From Cytophagales bacterium (GTDB taxonomy: Bacteria > Bacteroidota > Bacteroidia > Cytophagales > Spirosomataceae): a DNA stretch of 64,000 nt. The translations under genes and the position numbers were made by a program. The DNA is taken from positions 1 through 64,000 of the forward strand of contig JAAFJP010000026.1 in the NCBI GenBank assembly GCA_013298125.1, read 5' to 3'. Shown here one piece after another: positions 15,610-26,011 of this stretch. Every line of letters begins with the position of its first letter. Position 1 is the first letter of the stretch. The notes beneath the pieces are model-generated. The model did not search any database, was not told the origin of the DNA, and saw nothing but the letters and a program-made list of their open reading frames with translations.

Positions 15610-18600
15610 ATGAAACAATTTTCCTATCGTTCGGCAATTCTACAATTTTGCTTAGTTACTACACTAAGTGGATTTGTTGAGGTATCTGCCCGAAGCCAGA
15701 GTTCTCAATTGCTGGCAAAAAATGAGAGTCAAGTGGCCACAAAGGCGAATAAACTTGACAAGGTAGCTGGTCCTGTTAAGGGAAAGGTGGTTGCAGAAAA
15801 CGGTGAATCAATGCCAGGGGCAAGTGTACGCCTCAAAGGTACAACCGTTGGAACAACAACAGACATCAATGGTAATTACTCAATCAATGTTCCCGAAAAG
15901 CAAAATAATGCTACTTTGGTTTTCACGATGATTGGTTATAACCCAATGGAAGTTGCAGTAAGAAACAGAGAGTTAATCAATGTAACACTTAGTCCAGATG
16001 TAAAAGCATTGGGCGAAGTTGTCGTGATTGGTTACGGAACTCAACAACGTAAAGATTTGACTGGTTCTATTTCTTCTATCCAAATGGGAGATATTAAAAA
16101 CCAAGCCATGACCTCACTCGACCAAGCTATGCAAGGACGGGCAGCGGGTGTTACGGTTAATAATAACACAGGACAACCTGGTGGTGGCGTTTCTGTACGT
16201 ATCAGAGGTATAACTTCGGTTACATCTACTAATGAACCCCTGTACGTAATCGACGGAATTCCGATGGGCGGAGATGGTGAATTAAGTGGAGGTAATAACA
16301 CTTTTTCATTCTCACTCCTTGGTGGTGGTGGCGGACAGACGAAACAAAATGCTCTTTCTGCCCTTAATCCAAGTGATATTGTTTCAATTGATATTTTGAA
16401 AGATGCCTCTGCAACTGCTATTTATGGTTCGAGAGCCTCAAATGGTGTTGTAATCGTAACGACAAAGAGGGGAAAAGCGGGTGAGTCAAAAATTACTTTA
16501 GATAGTTATTACGGATTTCAGACTGTTCCTAAGAAATTGGAGGTTATGAATTTGCAAGAATATGCAGCCTATCAAAATGAGATTCGTCCACCATTAGGAT
16601 TAACTGCTGTTGAAGAATTTGCTGATCCTTCGGTTTTAGGTCAAGGAACCAATTGGCAAAATGAAGTATTCCGTAGAGGTGCAATTCAGAATCATCAGTT
16701 ATCATTCTCTGGTGGAAAAGATAATTTCACTTATTACGTTTCAGCAAACCTGTTCAATCAACAAGGAACCGTTTTAGGCTCTGATTTTAATCGTGGAGCT
16801 ATTCGTATTAACCTTGATAATCAAGTAAAGTCTTGGTTAAAATTAGGTATATCTTCAAACATTGGTAAAACTTCTCAGAAAATTAGTTTGACCGATACAA
16901 ACGATGGTGTTATTGGTTCTGCTCTTCTTCAATCTCCCGCAGTTCCAGCTAAAAATTTGGACGGTTCTTTCGGAGCTCCTGAGGATCCAAACTCGTATTT
17001 TAACATCAATCCAGTTGCACAAGCATCATTAAGAACAATGACTCGTGAGCAGTTAAAAATAAATGGAAACGTTTATGTGGATGTGGCTTTGTATAAAGGA
17101 TTAAGTTTCCGTGGAGAAATAGGTGGTGATTTTGGTTTTACCGACAATTTAGCTTTCAACCCAACGTATGAATATGGTCGTGAAAAAAATACTATTTCAA
17201 GACTTTTACGTCGCTATGAAAACAATAGTTATTGGAATTCAAAACAATTATTAAACTACAATAAAGTTTTCAATACAAAACACCGAGTTTCTGCTGTTGC
17301 AGGACATGAAACCCAAGCGAATACCTATAAAAGTTTGGGAGGACAGGCTACAAGTTTAAGCAATAACCAAGTTTTATCTTTCAATATCTCAGATCCTCTT
17401 ACTCATAATTTGAGTGATGTAGATAGTCCTTGGGCAATGGAATCGTATTTAGTAAGAGCAAATTATGTTTACGATGATTTCCTTAACATAACAGGAACTT
17501 TCAGAAGAGATGGGTCTTCAAATTTCGGTTCAGAAAATAGATGGGGTAATTTTAAATCATTTGCCGCTGCTTGGACACTCACTAAGCACGATTTCATGAA
17601 GAGTCTTCCATTCGTTAGTAGTTTAAAATTACGTGCTGGTTACGGAGAAGTTGGAAATCAAAACATTCCTGGCTATTCTTTTGGAACAACTTTAAATACT
17701 TTCCCTTCAAGCTATGGAATTGCTTATACGCAAGGACGTTTACCAAATCCAAAAGTTCAATGGGAATCTTCGAACCAGTATAATGGAGGAGTTGATTTAA
17801 GTTTGTTAAATAATAAAATAAACATTACGTTAGACGTTTATAAGAAAATTTCTGACAAATTCTTATTGTTAGGTACAGTACCAAATTATACAGGGGTTGG
17901 TAAAGAATGGTTTGACGTTCAAGTTCCATATTTCAATGCAGGAGAAATGCAAAATACTGGTTTTGATTTGGCTATCAATACCACAAACATTGAAAGACCA
18001 AATGGATTGAAATGGAATACAAATTTAGTATTCTCAATGTATAAAAACCGTCTAAATTCATTAGATAGTCCAACTACAATTATAGATAACAGCTTGTCAG
18101 GTATTGATTTTTCAGGAGAGACCGTTACAAGAACTATTGCAGGTCAGTCAGTTGGCTTATTTTATGGTTACAGAGTAAAAGGAATTTTCCAATCGTTAGA
18201 AGAAGTTAAACAGGCCCCTTTTCAAAATTCCCAAACTGCTCCTGGTGATATTCAATTCCAAGATCTTAATGGGGATAATAAAATCAATTCTGAGGATAGA
18301 GAATATATTGGCTCTCCACATCCAGATTTCACTTTTGGATTTACAAATACCTTGAATTTTAAAGGATTTGATTTCTCAATTTTCTTGACTGGTTCTTATG
18401 GAGCTGAGATTTATAACTATACTCGTAGCCGATTGGAAGGATTGAGAGATGTATTTCCAAATCAGTTGAAAACGGTAGTAAATCGTTGGACTGCTGCTAA
18501 TCCAAATGGTGGTTTACCAAGATTCGTCTCTAATGACCCTAACTCAAACCGTCGTGTTTCTGACCGTTTTATTGAGGATGGTTCTTTCTTAAGAATTCAA

Positions 18601-18825
18601 AATATTTCATTTGGCTATGTACTTCCAACGAGTTTAATCAGAGGAACTTTTGTGAAGAAAATCAGAGTATACGGTTCTTTACAAAACATTTTAACTTTTA
18701 CAAAATATACTGGTTATGATCCAGAATTGGGCTCAGCTAATCAAAATGCAATGTTATCAAATGTTGACGGAGGGAATTATCCAACTCCCCGTACAGCAAC
18801 TATGGGTTTAAATATTGAATTTTAA
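15610..18825 (+). CDS. susC: SusC-type TonB-dependent outer-membrane transporter
   Basis: A 1071-residue outer-membrane importer of the SusC/RagA family that takes up oligosaccharides or peptides together with its SusD lid. A signal region is followed by a carboxypeptidase-like regulatory domain (VKGKVVAENGESMPGASVRLKG ... about residues 56-140). The TonB box/plug region follows, with VVVIGYGTQQRKDLTGSIS and the SusC-specific SIDILKDASATAIYGSRASNGVVIVTTKRGK near residues 255-290. The rest is a 22-strand barrel ending in aromatic residues (LNIEF). susD starts 11 bp downstream. The substrate cannot be told from the sequence. No degradative enzyme sits in this operon. Confidence 0.95.
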   Translation: MKQFSYRSAILQFCLVTTLSGFVEVSARSQSSQLLAKNESQVATKANKLDKVAGPVKGKVVAENGESMPGASVRLKGTTVGTTTDINGNYSINVPEKQNNATLVFTMIGYNPMEVAVRNRELINVTLSPDVKALGEVVVIGYGTQQRKDLTGSISSIQMGDIKNQAMTSLDQAMQGRAAGVTVNNNTGQPGGGVSVRIRGITSVTSTNEPLYVIDGIPMGGDGELSGGNNTFSFSLLGGGGGQTKQNALSALNPSDIVSIDILKDASATAIYGSRASNGVVIVTTKRGKAGESKITLDSYYGFQTVPKKLEVMNLQEYAAYQNEIRPPLGLTAVEEFADPSVLGQGTNWQNEVFRRGAIQNHQLSFSGGKDNFTYYVSANLFNQQGTVLGSDFNRGAIRINLDNQVKSWLKLGISSNIGKTSQKISLTDTNDGVIGSALLQSPAVPAKNLDGSFGAPEDPNSYFNINPVAQASLRTMTREQLKINGNVYVDVALYKGLSFRGEIGGDFGFTDNLAFNPTYEYGREKNTISRLLRRYENNSYWNSKQLLNYNKVFNTKHRVSAVAGHETQANTYKSLGGQATSLSNNQVLSFNISDPLTHNLSDVDSPWAMESYLVRANYVYDDFLNITGTFRRDGSSNFGSENRWGNFKSFAAAWTLTKHDFMKSLPFVSSLKLRAGYGEVGNQNIPGYSFGTTLNTFPSSYGIAYTQGRLPNPKVQWESSNQYNGGVDLSLLNNKINITLDVYKKISDKFLLLGTVPNYTGVGKEWFDVQVPYFNAGEMQNTGFDLAINTTNIERPNGLKWNTNLVFSMYKNRLNSLDSPTTIIDNSLSGIDFSGETVTRTIAGQSVGLFYGYRVKGIFQSLEEVKQAPFQNSQTAPGDIQFQDLNGDNKINSEDREYIGSPHPDFTFGFTNTLNFKGFDFSIFLTGSYGAEIYNYTRSRLEGLRDVFPNQLKTVVNRWTAANPNGGLPRFVSNDPNSNRRVSDRFIEDGSFLRIQNISFGYVLPTSLIRGTFVKKIRVYGSLQNILTFTKYTGYDPELGSANQNAMLSNVDGGNYPTPRTATMGLNIEF

Positions 18826-18836
18826 AAAATACAGAT

Positions 18837-20387
18837 ATGTCTAATATAAAAAAAGCAATTTTAAAGTACACAGCTATCACAGTGCTTTCATTGGCATCTT
18901 TCAGCTGTAGCGAGGACTTTTTAGATAAAACGCCTCAATCTCAAATCACCCTTGATAATTTTTATCAAACCAAAGAACAGGTATATGCCTCAACGGCTTC
19001 TTTATATAGTAAGCCATGGTTTAACTATCATTATCTTGCCCCACACTATATTGAGGCAATGGCAGGTAATACAATCCATCCAAATGATGGTACTATTTTA
19101 CAGTATTTATTATTCAATGTGCAAGGGAATCAAGACCAGTTGAACTTAATGTGGGGGTCTTTCTTTAGAGTTATTGGTTTCTCAAATAGTATTATTAAAA
19201 ATTTACCAATTAAAGTATCAAGTGCCGTTCCTGCTGATGATGTGAAACACGCATTGGCGGAAGCACGATTTATGCGTGCTGCGGCTTACTTTTATTTAGT
19301 ACGCTTGTGGGGTGCTGTTCCAATTGTTGAAGATCCAGAGACTTTAGTTGCTGGGGATTCAAATATTCCAAGAAATACAGTTGAGTCTGTTTATGAATTT
19401 ATCATTCGTGATTTAAAATTTGCAGAGCAAAATGGATTTTTGAATAAGAATGCTGAAGGACGTATCAGTATCTGGTCTGCAAAAGCAATGTTGGCGAAAG
19501 TATATCTACAACAAAAGGATTATGCGAATGCAAAAATTAAGACAGAAGAAGTTATTAATTCTGGTCAATATGCCTTGTATTCAGAGTATTTTGATAATTT
19601 CCGTACTCTAAAAGACAACGGAACAGAATCAATTTTTGCTCTACAGTGGCACGGAACTGATCACTGGACAGCACAAAATACGCTTCAAGCTTTCCTTGCT
19701 CCCTCGGGCGATATATCTGAAGTGGGTGACGGTTGGGGTTTGTTTTTGCCAAGTCTTGACTTATTAGGTCGGTTTGAGGCTGGGGACAAACGTAAACGTT
19801 GGACAGTTATGACACCAGGAGAGACTTACCCTGAATTGATTTCAACGGCAAATCCAAAAGGTTATACCTATCCTGTGAACAAAGTTGTTTCAACAACGGG
19901 TGCAAACTGGAGAAAAGGAATTGTTGGTTCACCAGCTAAAAATGGAGGTACTGATGGATTCGTAGATTTCATGAGAACTGCTCTTAACACGAATGTAATC
20001 CGTTACGCTGACATATTATTAATGAATGCGGAAGCAACGATTGGTACTGGAACTTCAACTTCTGATGCGAAAGCTCTGGCTAATTATAACGAAATTCGTA
20101 AACGTGCAGGTCTTTCTCAAAAAGCAAGTATTACCGTTGATGATGTTATGCAGGAAAGAAGAATCGAATTTGCAGGAGAATTTGATTTTTGGTATGATTT
20201 ACAACGTATGAACAGAACAAAAGCTACAAACTACCTTGTAAACCAAGAGCGAGGAACTATTTATTTGACAACTGTGAATACACGGAAAGTAACAGCAGCC
20301 GATATTGACTGGACTTTACCAATTCCAGTTGGTGAATTAGATAGAGCTCCACGTTTAAAAGATGAGCCAGTACCTTATAAATTTTAA
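18837..20387 (+). CDS. susD: SusD-family nutrient-binding lipoprotein
   Basis: The lipoprotein partner of the preceding SusC, forming the lid over the transporter. The lipobox ends at Cys24 (ASFSC). The RagB/SusD hallmarks are present: SCSEDFLDKTPQSQ at the mature N-terminus, ALAEARFMRAAAYFYLVRLWGAVPIV near residues 142-165, RYADILLMNAEA, and the C-terminal RRIEFAGEFDFWYDLQR, typical of this family. It is the second gene of the operon, followed by a hairpin and then the glycan-binding lipoprotein. Confidence 0.95.
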   Translation: MSNIKKAILKYTAITVLSLASFSCSEDFLDKTPQSQITLDNFYQTKEQVYASTASLYSKPWFNYHYLAPHYIEAMAGNTIHPNDGTILQYLLFNVQGNQDQLNLMWGSFFRVIGFSNSIIKNLPIKVSSAVPADDVKHALAEARFMRAAAYFYLVRLWGAVPIVEDPETLVAGDSNIPRNTVESVYEFIIRDLKFAEQNGFLNKNAEGRISIWSAKAMLAKVYLQQKDYANAKIKTEEVINSGQYALYSEYFDNFRTLKDNGTESIFALQWHGTDHWTAQNTLQAFLAPSGDISEVGDGWGLFLPSLDLLGRFEAGDKRKRWTVMTPGETYPELISTANPKGYTYPVNKVVSTTGANWRKGIVGSPAKNGGTDGFVDFMRTALNTNVIRYADILLMNAEATIGTGTSTSDAKALANYNEIRKRAGLSQKASITVDDVMQERRIEFAGEFDFWYDLQRMNRTKATNYLVNQERGTIYLTTVNTRKVTAADIDWTLPIPVGELDRAPRLKDEPVPYKF

Positions 20388-20392
20388 TATTT

Positions 20393-20431
20393 TTTAAGTC
20401 AAGTGTTTAATCATTACGCACTTGACTTAAA
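20393..20431 (+). terminator. Intercistronic hairpin between susD and the glycan-binding gene
   Basis: A 13-bp perfect stem (TTTAAGTCAAGTG with CACTTGACTTAAA) and a 13-nt loop lie 6 bp after the susD stop and 31 bp before the next start. It probably works as a partial terminator or mRNA stability element that sets lower or different levels of the downstream gene. Confidence 0.6.
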
Positions 20432-20461
20432 AATTACACATTTTTTATTCAGTAATTAAAG

Positions 20462-21592
20462 ATGAAAAAAATCCACATATATATATTAGCAATATTTGCC
20501 ATTGGAAATATACTTTTCCTCAATAGTTGTAGCAAAGAAGATGCTCCCGTTGCTCCCAAAGATTTAACTGTTTCCCCTTTATCAGGTGGTGTTGGCACTT
20601 TATTAACTATAAAAGGAGCTAATTTAGGAAAAGTTCAAAAAGTATTGTTTGGTAAAAAAGAAGCAACATTCAATCCAGTTTATAATACGGACGGTGCTTT
20701 ATTAATTAGAGTTCCAACTGGTGCAGAAGCTGGAAAACAAGCCATTACCATTTATAACACTGGTGGTGAAGCAACCATTGGAACTGTTGAATTTGAAGTG
20801 ACACGTCCAAAACCAATTTTGGTGGATGTTCAACCTCGAAGTAGAGTTGGTAACGGTGATCTTATTACTATTTTGGGTGATAATTTTACTGGTTTGAACT
20901 ATCCAGAACCAACAGTCTCTTTAGGTGGCGTTGAGTGTAAAATTGTCTCGAAAGAAGCAACTAAGATGGTTGTTAGGGTTACAACGGCTAAGACTGGTCC
21001 ATTGGAAGTAGCATTAGGAAGTGAAGTGGCTAAAACAACTTACAATTTAGAGGCTGAAACATTACTTCACTTAATGGCTAATTTTAATTGCTCATATTGC
21101 AAAACAAACGGTTCGACAGATGCTTCTTATTGGTACACTTATGGCGATGTTGATGGAAGTTTTGCAATTGCAAATGACAAACCAACTGCATTAGATGGAG
21201 GATTCATGAAAATGACAAATCTTAAAGGAACGTTGAAGGATGGTTATAGCGGTTCAGGTCATGATGATGCTATTAAATATGATCTTTCAAAAGTTACCGC
21301 AGAAAGTGCCATAAAGCTTGATCTTAATAATAATGGCGTAAAAACTACCAGAATGTATGTTGCAGTTAGAGTTAAAAATGGCGGTGGTGAATGGATTAAA
21401 AGATATGACGTTGATTGGGATGGATGGAAGTCGGTTACTTTCAATATCAAAGATGCAGAAAAATGGTATGGACAAGCAAATGGTGTTACGGCACTTAATC
21501 CAAAAGATATTACCATGGTGTATTTTGGATTTGATAATTACCAAGGGAAGGCACAAGATTTAAATATTGATAATGTTCGTATTATCAAATAG
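20462..21592 (+). CDS. IPT/TIG-domain surface glycan-binding lipoprotein
   Basis: The third gene of the Sus operon, probably a surface glycan-binding protein in the SusE/SusF position. The lipobox LNSC gives an acylated Cys23. Two IPT/TIG immunoglobulin-like domains follow (SPLSGGVGTLLTIKGANLGKVQKVLFGKKEA, about 38-118; QPRSRVGNGDLITILGDNFTG, about 122-195). The C-terminal ~170 residues, with a Cys-x-x-Cys pair (FNCSYCK) and a beta-sandwich pattern ending DLNIDNVRIIK, look like a carbohydrate-binding module. The ligand is unknown. A good terminator follows. Confidence 0.8.
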   Translation: MKKIHIYILAIFAIGNILFLNSCSKEDAPVAPKDLTVSPLSGGVGTLLTIKGANLGKVQKVLFGKKEATFNPVYNTDGALLIRVPTGAEAGKQAITIYNTGGEATIGTVEFEVTRPKPILVDVQPRSRVGNGDLITILGDNFTGLNYPEPTVSLGGVECKIVSKEATKMVVRVTTAKTGPLEVALGSEVAKTTYNLEAETLLHLMANFNCSYCKTNGSTDASYWYTYGDVDGSFAIANDKPTALDGGFMKMTNLKGTLKDGYSGSGHDDAIKYDLSKVTAESAIKLDLNNNGVKTTRMYVAVRVKNGGGEWIKRYDVDWDGWKSVTFNIKDAEKWYGQANGVTALNPKDITMVYFGFDNYQGKAQDLNIDNVRIIK

Positions 21593-21622
21593 AATGATTG
21601 GCTAAAATATTCATTAGTAAAG

Positions 21623-21656
21623 AAGTTTCCACAAGGTTTTTGTGGAAACTTTTTTA
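21623..21656 (+). terminator. Terminator of the susCD operon
   Basis: A 12-bp perfect stem (AAGTTTCCACAA at 21623-21634 with 21640-21651) is followed by a T run, about 30 bp after the stop of the glycan-binding gene. Confidence 0.9.
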
Positions 21657-21689
21657 TTTTATCTGTGAGAATAATTAAGTCAAAAAGGT

Positions 21690-21723
21690 TTTGTGTATTT
21701 ATTTTGAATTTACCTTAACTTTG
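21690..21723 (+). promoter_or_regulatory. Promoter of the PqqB-like gene
   Basis: A perfect -7 box TAACTTTG (21716-21723) has an upstream TTTG (21690-21693) 22 bp before it, slightly long for a -33 box. The box lies downstream of the first possible start codon of the next gene, so it supports the start at 21742. Confidence 0.6.
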
Positions 21724-21741
21724 AGTTTCAACATATTCACA

Positions 21742-22659
21742 ATGAAAAAACTAACCACGATACTTCTATTGACCATCTTCTGGTCGTTTACCAATGCTCA
21801 ATCTCCTTATGTGCTTGTGTTGGGTGTTGCACAGGATGGTGGCTATCCGCAAGTGGGGTGCAAAAAAGTCTGTTGTCAAGCGGTTTGGGAGCATAAAGTT
21901 CCGAAACAGACTGTCTCTTGCATTGCTCTGATTGACCCAATTAGTCAGGAAAAATGGGTGTTTGATGCCACGCCAGATTTTACAGAACAAATCCATTTGT
22001 TGAATAAAACGACTCAGAATGAAGGAAATATCAGCGGAATTTTCTTGACTCATGCACACATTGGGCATTATACGGGGCTGATATATTTGGGTAGAGAAAC
22101 AATGGGAGCGAAGAATACGAAGGTGTTTGCGATGCCCAAGATGAAGACTTTTTTAGAAAATAATGGACCTTGGAGTCAGTTGGTGAGTTTGCAAAATATT
22201 GATATTCAGGCGATTGAGGAAGATAAGCCTGTTGTTTTGAATGAAAGAATAAAAGTGATTCCGTTTAGAGTACCTCACCGAGACGAGTTTTCGGAGACGG
22301 TGGGTTACAAAATTATTACGCCAAACAAAACCCTCATTTTTATCCCTGATATTGACAAATGGCAAAAATGGAATCAGTCTTTGGTGGACGTGGTGAAAGC
22401 CAATGATATTCTATTGCTTGACGGTACTTTTTACCAAGACGGAGAAATTGCCCGCCCCATGAGTGAAGTACCACACCCTTTCATTTCCGAAACGATGGAT
22501 TTACTCAAAGATTTACCCTTGGCACAGAAAAGGAAAGTCCATTTCATTCATCTCAACCATACTAATCCAATTTTGCAAAGTAAATCAAAAGAGCGTAAAA
22601 GTCTGATTAAGAGTGGGTTCAGAGTGGTAACGGTAGGAGAGAGGTTTGAAATGAGATAA
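21742..22659 (+). CDS. Secreted PqqB-like metallo-beta-lactamase-fold hydrolase
   Basis: A metallo-beta-lactamase-fold protein resembling PqqB. The protein begins MKKLTTIL with a signal peptide ending near TNAQ, so unlike typical PqqB it is exported. The start at 21742 is chosen because a promoter -7 box lies at 21716-21723 and because the signal peptide then has normal length. The VLGVAQDGGYPQVGC opening with CKKVCC is PqqB-like. The metal motif is THAHIGHYTGL. Later metal ligands may be the His in VPHRDEF, Asp in LLLDGTF and His in HLNHTNP. PqqB itself belongs to a cofactor pathway absent from this window, so the role is open. The gene converges with the following one, 4 bp apart. Confidence 0.8.
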   Translation: MKKLTTILLLTIFWSFTNAQSPYVLVLGVAQDGGYPQVGCKKVCCQAVWEHKVPKQTVSCIALIDPISQEKWVFDATPDFTEQIHLLNKTTQNEGNISGIFLTHAHIGHYTGLIYLGRETMGAKNTKVFAMPKMKTFLENNGPWSQLVSLQNIDIQAIEEDKPVVLNERIKVIPFRVPHRDEFSETVGYKIITPNKTLIFIPDIDKWQKWNQSLVDVVKANDILLLDGTFYQDGEIARPMSEVPHPFISETMDLLKDLPLAQKRKVHFIHLNHTNPILQSKSKERKSLIKSGFRVVTVGERFEMR

Positions 22660-22663
22660 AAAA

Positions 22664-25600
22664 TTACTCCACCACAAACTTAAAATTCAAGGAAGTTGAG
22701 GGTAAATTTACTCTCAAAAAGTACATTCCAGTTGCTAAATCTGGTAAACTTAGGCTTATTAAATCAGGATTTATTGGGAAGTTATTTTGAGTCAATTGAT
22801 TAGAAATTAGCCTCCCAATACTATCATAAATTTCTATTTGCTGAATACTATTTCTTTGGTCTTTGGGTAGATTTAGGAACAGATATTTTGAAGTAGGGTT
22901 TGGGAAAATACCGTATTGATCCACTTTTTGAGCTGGAATTAGCTGATTGAGTCTTGCGATTGCACAGTCTTTATTGCCTATAAATTCTACATCCGCTACT
23001 TGGAGATTATTAAAATCAGGATCTTTTTGGTTTTGTTTTGCTTCATCCAATAACCACAACTGACGACCTTCATTGGGACTTTCTATAATGGCATAAAGAC
23101 GGTCAGCGACTAAGATAATTGGATAACGAGTTTCTGAATCGAAGCTGGTACGGAAAGCCCTCACACCAAAAGGGATTTCAATGATTTTTAGAGTAAAATC
23201 TTTTTTATTCACTCTTATTACCTTTTTTATCAAACCTTCACTTACTGGTAAATAGAGATACTCGTCACTCTGCATATACAACTGTGCATAATTGAATTGT
23301 TGCCAGTTTTCGGTTGGTTTTAAAGCTGTGAGGGTTGTATTTGTTGCATTTTTTCTCAAAATCAATTCCTTACCTACAGTCAAAAGAGTATTATTATTAT
23401 CACTAAAAAATAAGTAAGAAGACCCTGTTACATTTTGAGATTGTGTGATTTCAATTTTATCAACATTTTTCCCTTCATCAGTTATGGTAATTTGCTTGTT
23501 GCCAATGATTAATTCCCATTTTTTTGATTTTATTACTTCTTGAAAAGCATAATAATACCTCGCAGCTGTGTCAATAAAGGCAATTTTAGCAGTTTCCAAA
23601 TTATACTGATAGATTGCACTTTTATCTCGATTGCCCGAACTTTGGTTCTCTATCACTTCTATGTAATAAATATTTTTATTACTTGCCCCTAATATCACAA
23701 ACTTATTTTCTGGAAATACTCTGGCACTTTTCCCTTTACAAATAAAGGTTTCAGTTTGATTACTGAGCAAATAGTACTCAGAATTAATGACTCTAACAGC
23801 ATTCCAAAATCCATCTCTTTGCGGTACTGAAACCAATCCCGAATTTTGACAATCACCATCCGAAAAATAAACCTGATTTTGAGAGATTATGATGAAAAAG
23901 TCTTTGAAATCTGTAAAAAAATTATAGCTCTGCGTTTCCCCTAACTCAATATTCATCAAAAAATAACTTTCAAAAGCGTTTTTTGTATTTAAAAACCTCA
24001 CCTGACCCGCTTTTAAAACAACTACCAACCGATTTTTGAAGGTATAAACGGAGTTTACGGGTTCATCCACAAGTCTTCTGAAAGTATTGTCTTTTCCATC
24101 AAATACAAAAAGATGATTGTCAAATTCTCCTCCTTCTTGTCCCCAAAAATAGAGTTTATCATCAAGTTTAAACACTCGATTTTCTTGAAATTTTGTTGGG
24201 AAATAAAATGTTTTGAGGGTGTTAAAACGATAATTAAAATCAACCTCTCTGATTTTATCATTATCAATTTCATAGTTTCGTTTTTGAAGTTGATAAAGTG
24301 GTACAATTGAATTCTTTAATTCGACAGTTGTATTTTTGCGATGGTCATATATATAGCTTTTGTAACGTTCCCTTAAATCTTCCGAAAGTCCATATTCGCC
24401 AATCAGTGAAATGTTTTCAGAGTTATCGGTGGTGTATAAATATATATCATCAGAAATGTAAGGTTCGCCATTATAATTAAGCCGCTTTCTAATAATAAAG
24501 GCAGAATCTTTTTGAACTAAAATTCTTTCCCCTTGCTTACTGTCGGGTTTGAAGGCATAAATAGATTTTAGATTATCGTATTCATTCAGACCCACAAACA
24601 GCGTTTTATTCAAAATATCAAACGCCATTCCAAGTGATTTTGGACGTGATTTAGAAGGCAATAAATCAATTAAAAACTCATTTTTATTGAGATTAAAAAT
24701 ACTCAGACTACTTATTCTTGAAGGGTCTTTTAGTTTCTGACCAATAAAAGTACCGTTGGGAAGTAAAATGGATTCTCCTGATAAATCAATAAACCTTGTG
24801 GTGAATCTTTTAAAATTAACCACTGTCGTTTTCTGAAAATTATTGTAAGAATCAAGCGGATAAGAAAAACTGATAAGCGAATCATTGAGTATCCTCACGA
24901 TTGAACCAATATTAGTAACATCTGACAAGTTTAGCTTTACGGTCAATTCACCTGATTTATCTAATTGGACAAACTGGACTTTATCTACCCCTGTACTATA
25001 GCGAATGGTAGAATAAAAAAGTGAGTCATTGGATATTTGACGAAGAGAACCAACGTTAGCCCACTCATAAACTTTATTGGAAATTTGTTCTATTTTTTCT
25101 CCATCAAAAACATACTGAGTAATTTGAGAGCCGTCAGATGATAGAAAATAAAGTTTCTCCCCCAGCTGTTTTTGATATAAAACTGATTGAAAATAACCAC
25201 CAATTCTTTCAGGTTCTTTGTCTGGAGTAAATTTGTAAATACCCTGTGGATTGGTAATTCCAAAATAATTCTCTTTCAATTTATAGATATAAGTCGGAAA
25301 ACTTCCCCCAGAAAATGAACCCAAAACCAAAGCCTTATAGGTATTTTGTTTAGGTTCGAGAACGTAAAACTTATTATCTTTTTCATTGGCACTTCTATTA
25401 AAACTAAAAGCACGTAGTTTCCCGTGAGAACATTCAGTAAAACTTTTCAGATTGTCGTTTATCAAGGCTTTGGGGTCATTGATAGCGATTTTTTGAAAAG
25501 TTTTAGTTTTCAAATCAAAATATTCTATTGCATTGAAAAATAGTTTATCATCAAATTCTGCGATATTTATTAAATAGGTTGTGAGAAGGGGTTGCTGATT

Positions 25601-25969
25601 AAGTTGTTTAGCAATATGCTTTTTATCAATTTGCCAAAGGTTTTGCTGACTAAAAATATAAAGGATTGAATCAGTTTTGAAGTAAGTAACCCGATTTACT
25701 TCGGGGCGATTTGGGTCTATTTCAAGAAAAAACTTTGTGCCTCCCTTCGTACCATCGCTTGTCCAGAGGTTACGTCCGTGTATAGCGTCAGTAGCCATGA
25801 AATAGGCTTTCTCGTTAAATTCGATGAAATTATTAGGTACTTCGGTTGAAAGATCATTGGAATAAAAATCAGTCAGTCGCTTTTGGGCGTTGAGTCCAAA
25901 GGTCGTCAGTAGCAAAAGTGTGTTTGCTATCAGTAGCGTTTTTTTGAAGAATGAAGTATAATTTATCAT
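22664..25969 (-). CDS. Giant secreted protein with T9SS sorting domain
   Basis: A 1101-residue protein with a signal peptide (ending near FGLNAQ) and a C-terminal T9SS type A sorting domain (YGIFPNPTSKYLFLNLP ... ATGMYFLRVNLPSTSLNFKFVVE). The N-terminal part has the ELWxSDGT-like motif (GRNLWTSDGTKGGTKFF). The rest is a long series of beta strands rich in short kelch- or propeller-like patterns (KLYFLSSDG, KLYFWGQEGGEFDNHLFVFDGK). I know of no enzyme motif in it. It is probably a cell-surface or released adhesin/propeller protein. It lies 42 bp after an orphan SusD gene and likely shares its transcript. Confidence 0.82.
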   Translation of the reverse strand: MINYTSFFKKTLLIANTLLLLTTFGLNAQKRLTDFYSNDLSTEVPNNFIEFNEKAYFMATDAIHGRNLWTSDGTKGGTKFFLEIDPNRPEVNRVTYFKTDSILYIFSQQNLWQIDKKHIAKQLNQQPLLTTYLINIAEFDDKLFFNAIEYFDLKTKTFQKIAINDPKALINDNLKSFTECSHGKLRAFSFNRSANEKDNKFYVLEPKQNTYKALVLGSFSGGSFPTYIYKLKENYFGITNPQGIYKFTPDKEPERIGGYFQSVLYQKQLGEKLYFLSSDGSQITQYVFDGEKIEQISNKVYEWANVGSLRQISNDSLFYSTIRYSTGVDKVQFVQLDKSGELTVKLNLSDVTNIGSIVRILNDSLISFSYPLDSYNNFQKTTVVNFKRFTTRFIDLSGESILLPNGTFIGQKLKDPSRISSLSIFNLNKNEFLIDLLPSKSRPKSLGMAFDILNKTLFVGLNEYDNLKSIYAFKPDSKQGERILVQKDSAFIIRKRLNYNGEPYISDDIYLYTTDNSENISLIGEYGLSEDLRERYKSYIYDHRKNTTVELKNSIVPLYQLQKRNYEIDNDKIREVDFNYRFNTLKTFYFPTKFQENRVFKLDDKLYFWGQEGGEFDNHLFVFDGKDNTFRRLVDEPVNSVYTFKNRLVVVLKAGQVRFLNTKNAFESYFLMNIELGETQSYNFFTDFKDFFIIISQNQVYFSDGDCQNSGLVSVPQRDGFWNAVRVINSEYYLLSNQTETFICKGKSARVFPENKFVILGASNKNIYYIEVIENQSSGNRDKSAIYQYNLETAKIAFIDTAARYYYAFQEVIKSKKWELIIGNKQITITDEGKNVDKIEITQSQNVTGSSYLFFSDNNNTLLTVGKELILRKNATNTTLTALKPTENWQQFNYAQLYMQSDEYLYLPVSEGLIKKVIRVNKKDFTLKIIEIPFGVRAFRTSFDSETRYPIILVADRLYAIIESPNEGRQLWLLDEAKQNQKDPDFNNLQVADVEFIGNKDCAIARLNQLIPAQKVDQYGIFPNPTSKYLFLNLPKDQRNSIQQIEIYDSIGRLISNQLTQNNFPINPDLISLSLPDLATGMYFLRVNLPSTSLNFKFVVE

Positions 25970-26011
25970 CGGAATTGATATTTAATTTGTGTAAAATAGT
26001 TGCAATCCTAT

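Noticed and set aside
21691-21741. 17-residue extension of the PqqB-like protein
   Set aside because: The -7 box TAACTTTG lies at 21716-21723, inside the extension, so transcription starts after it.
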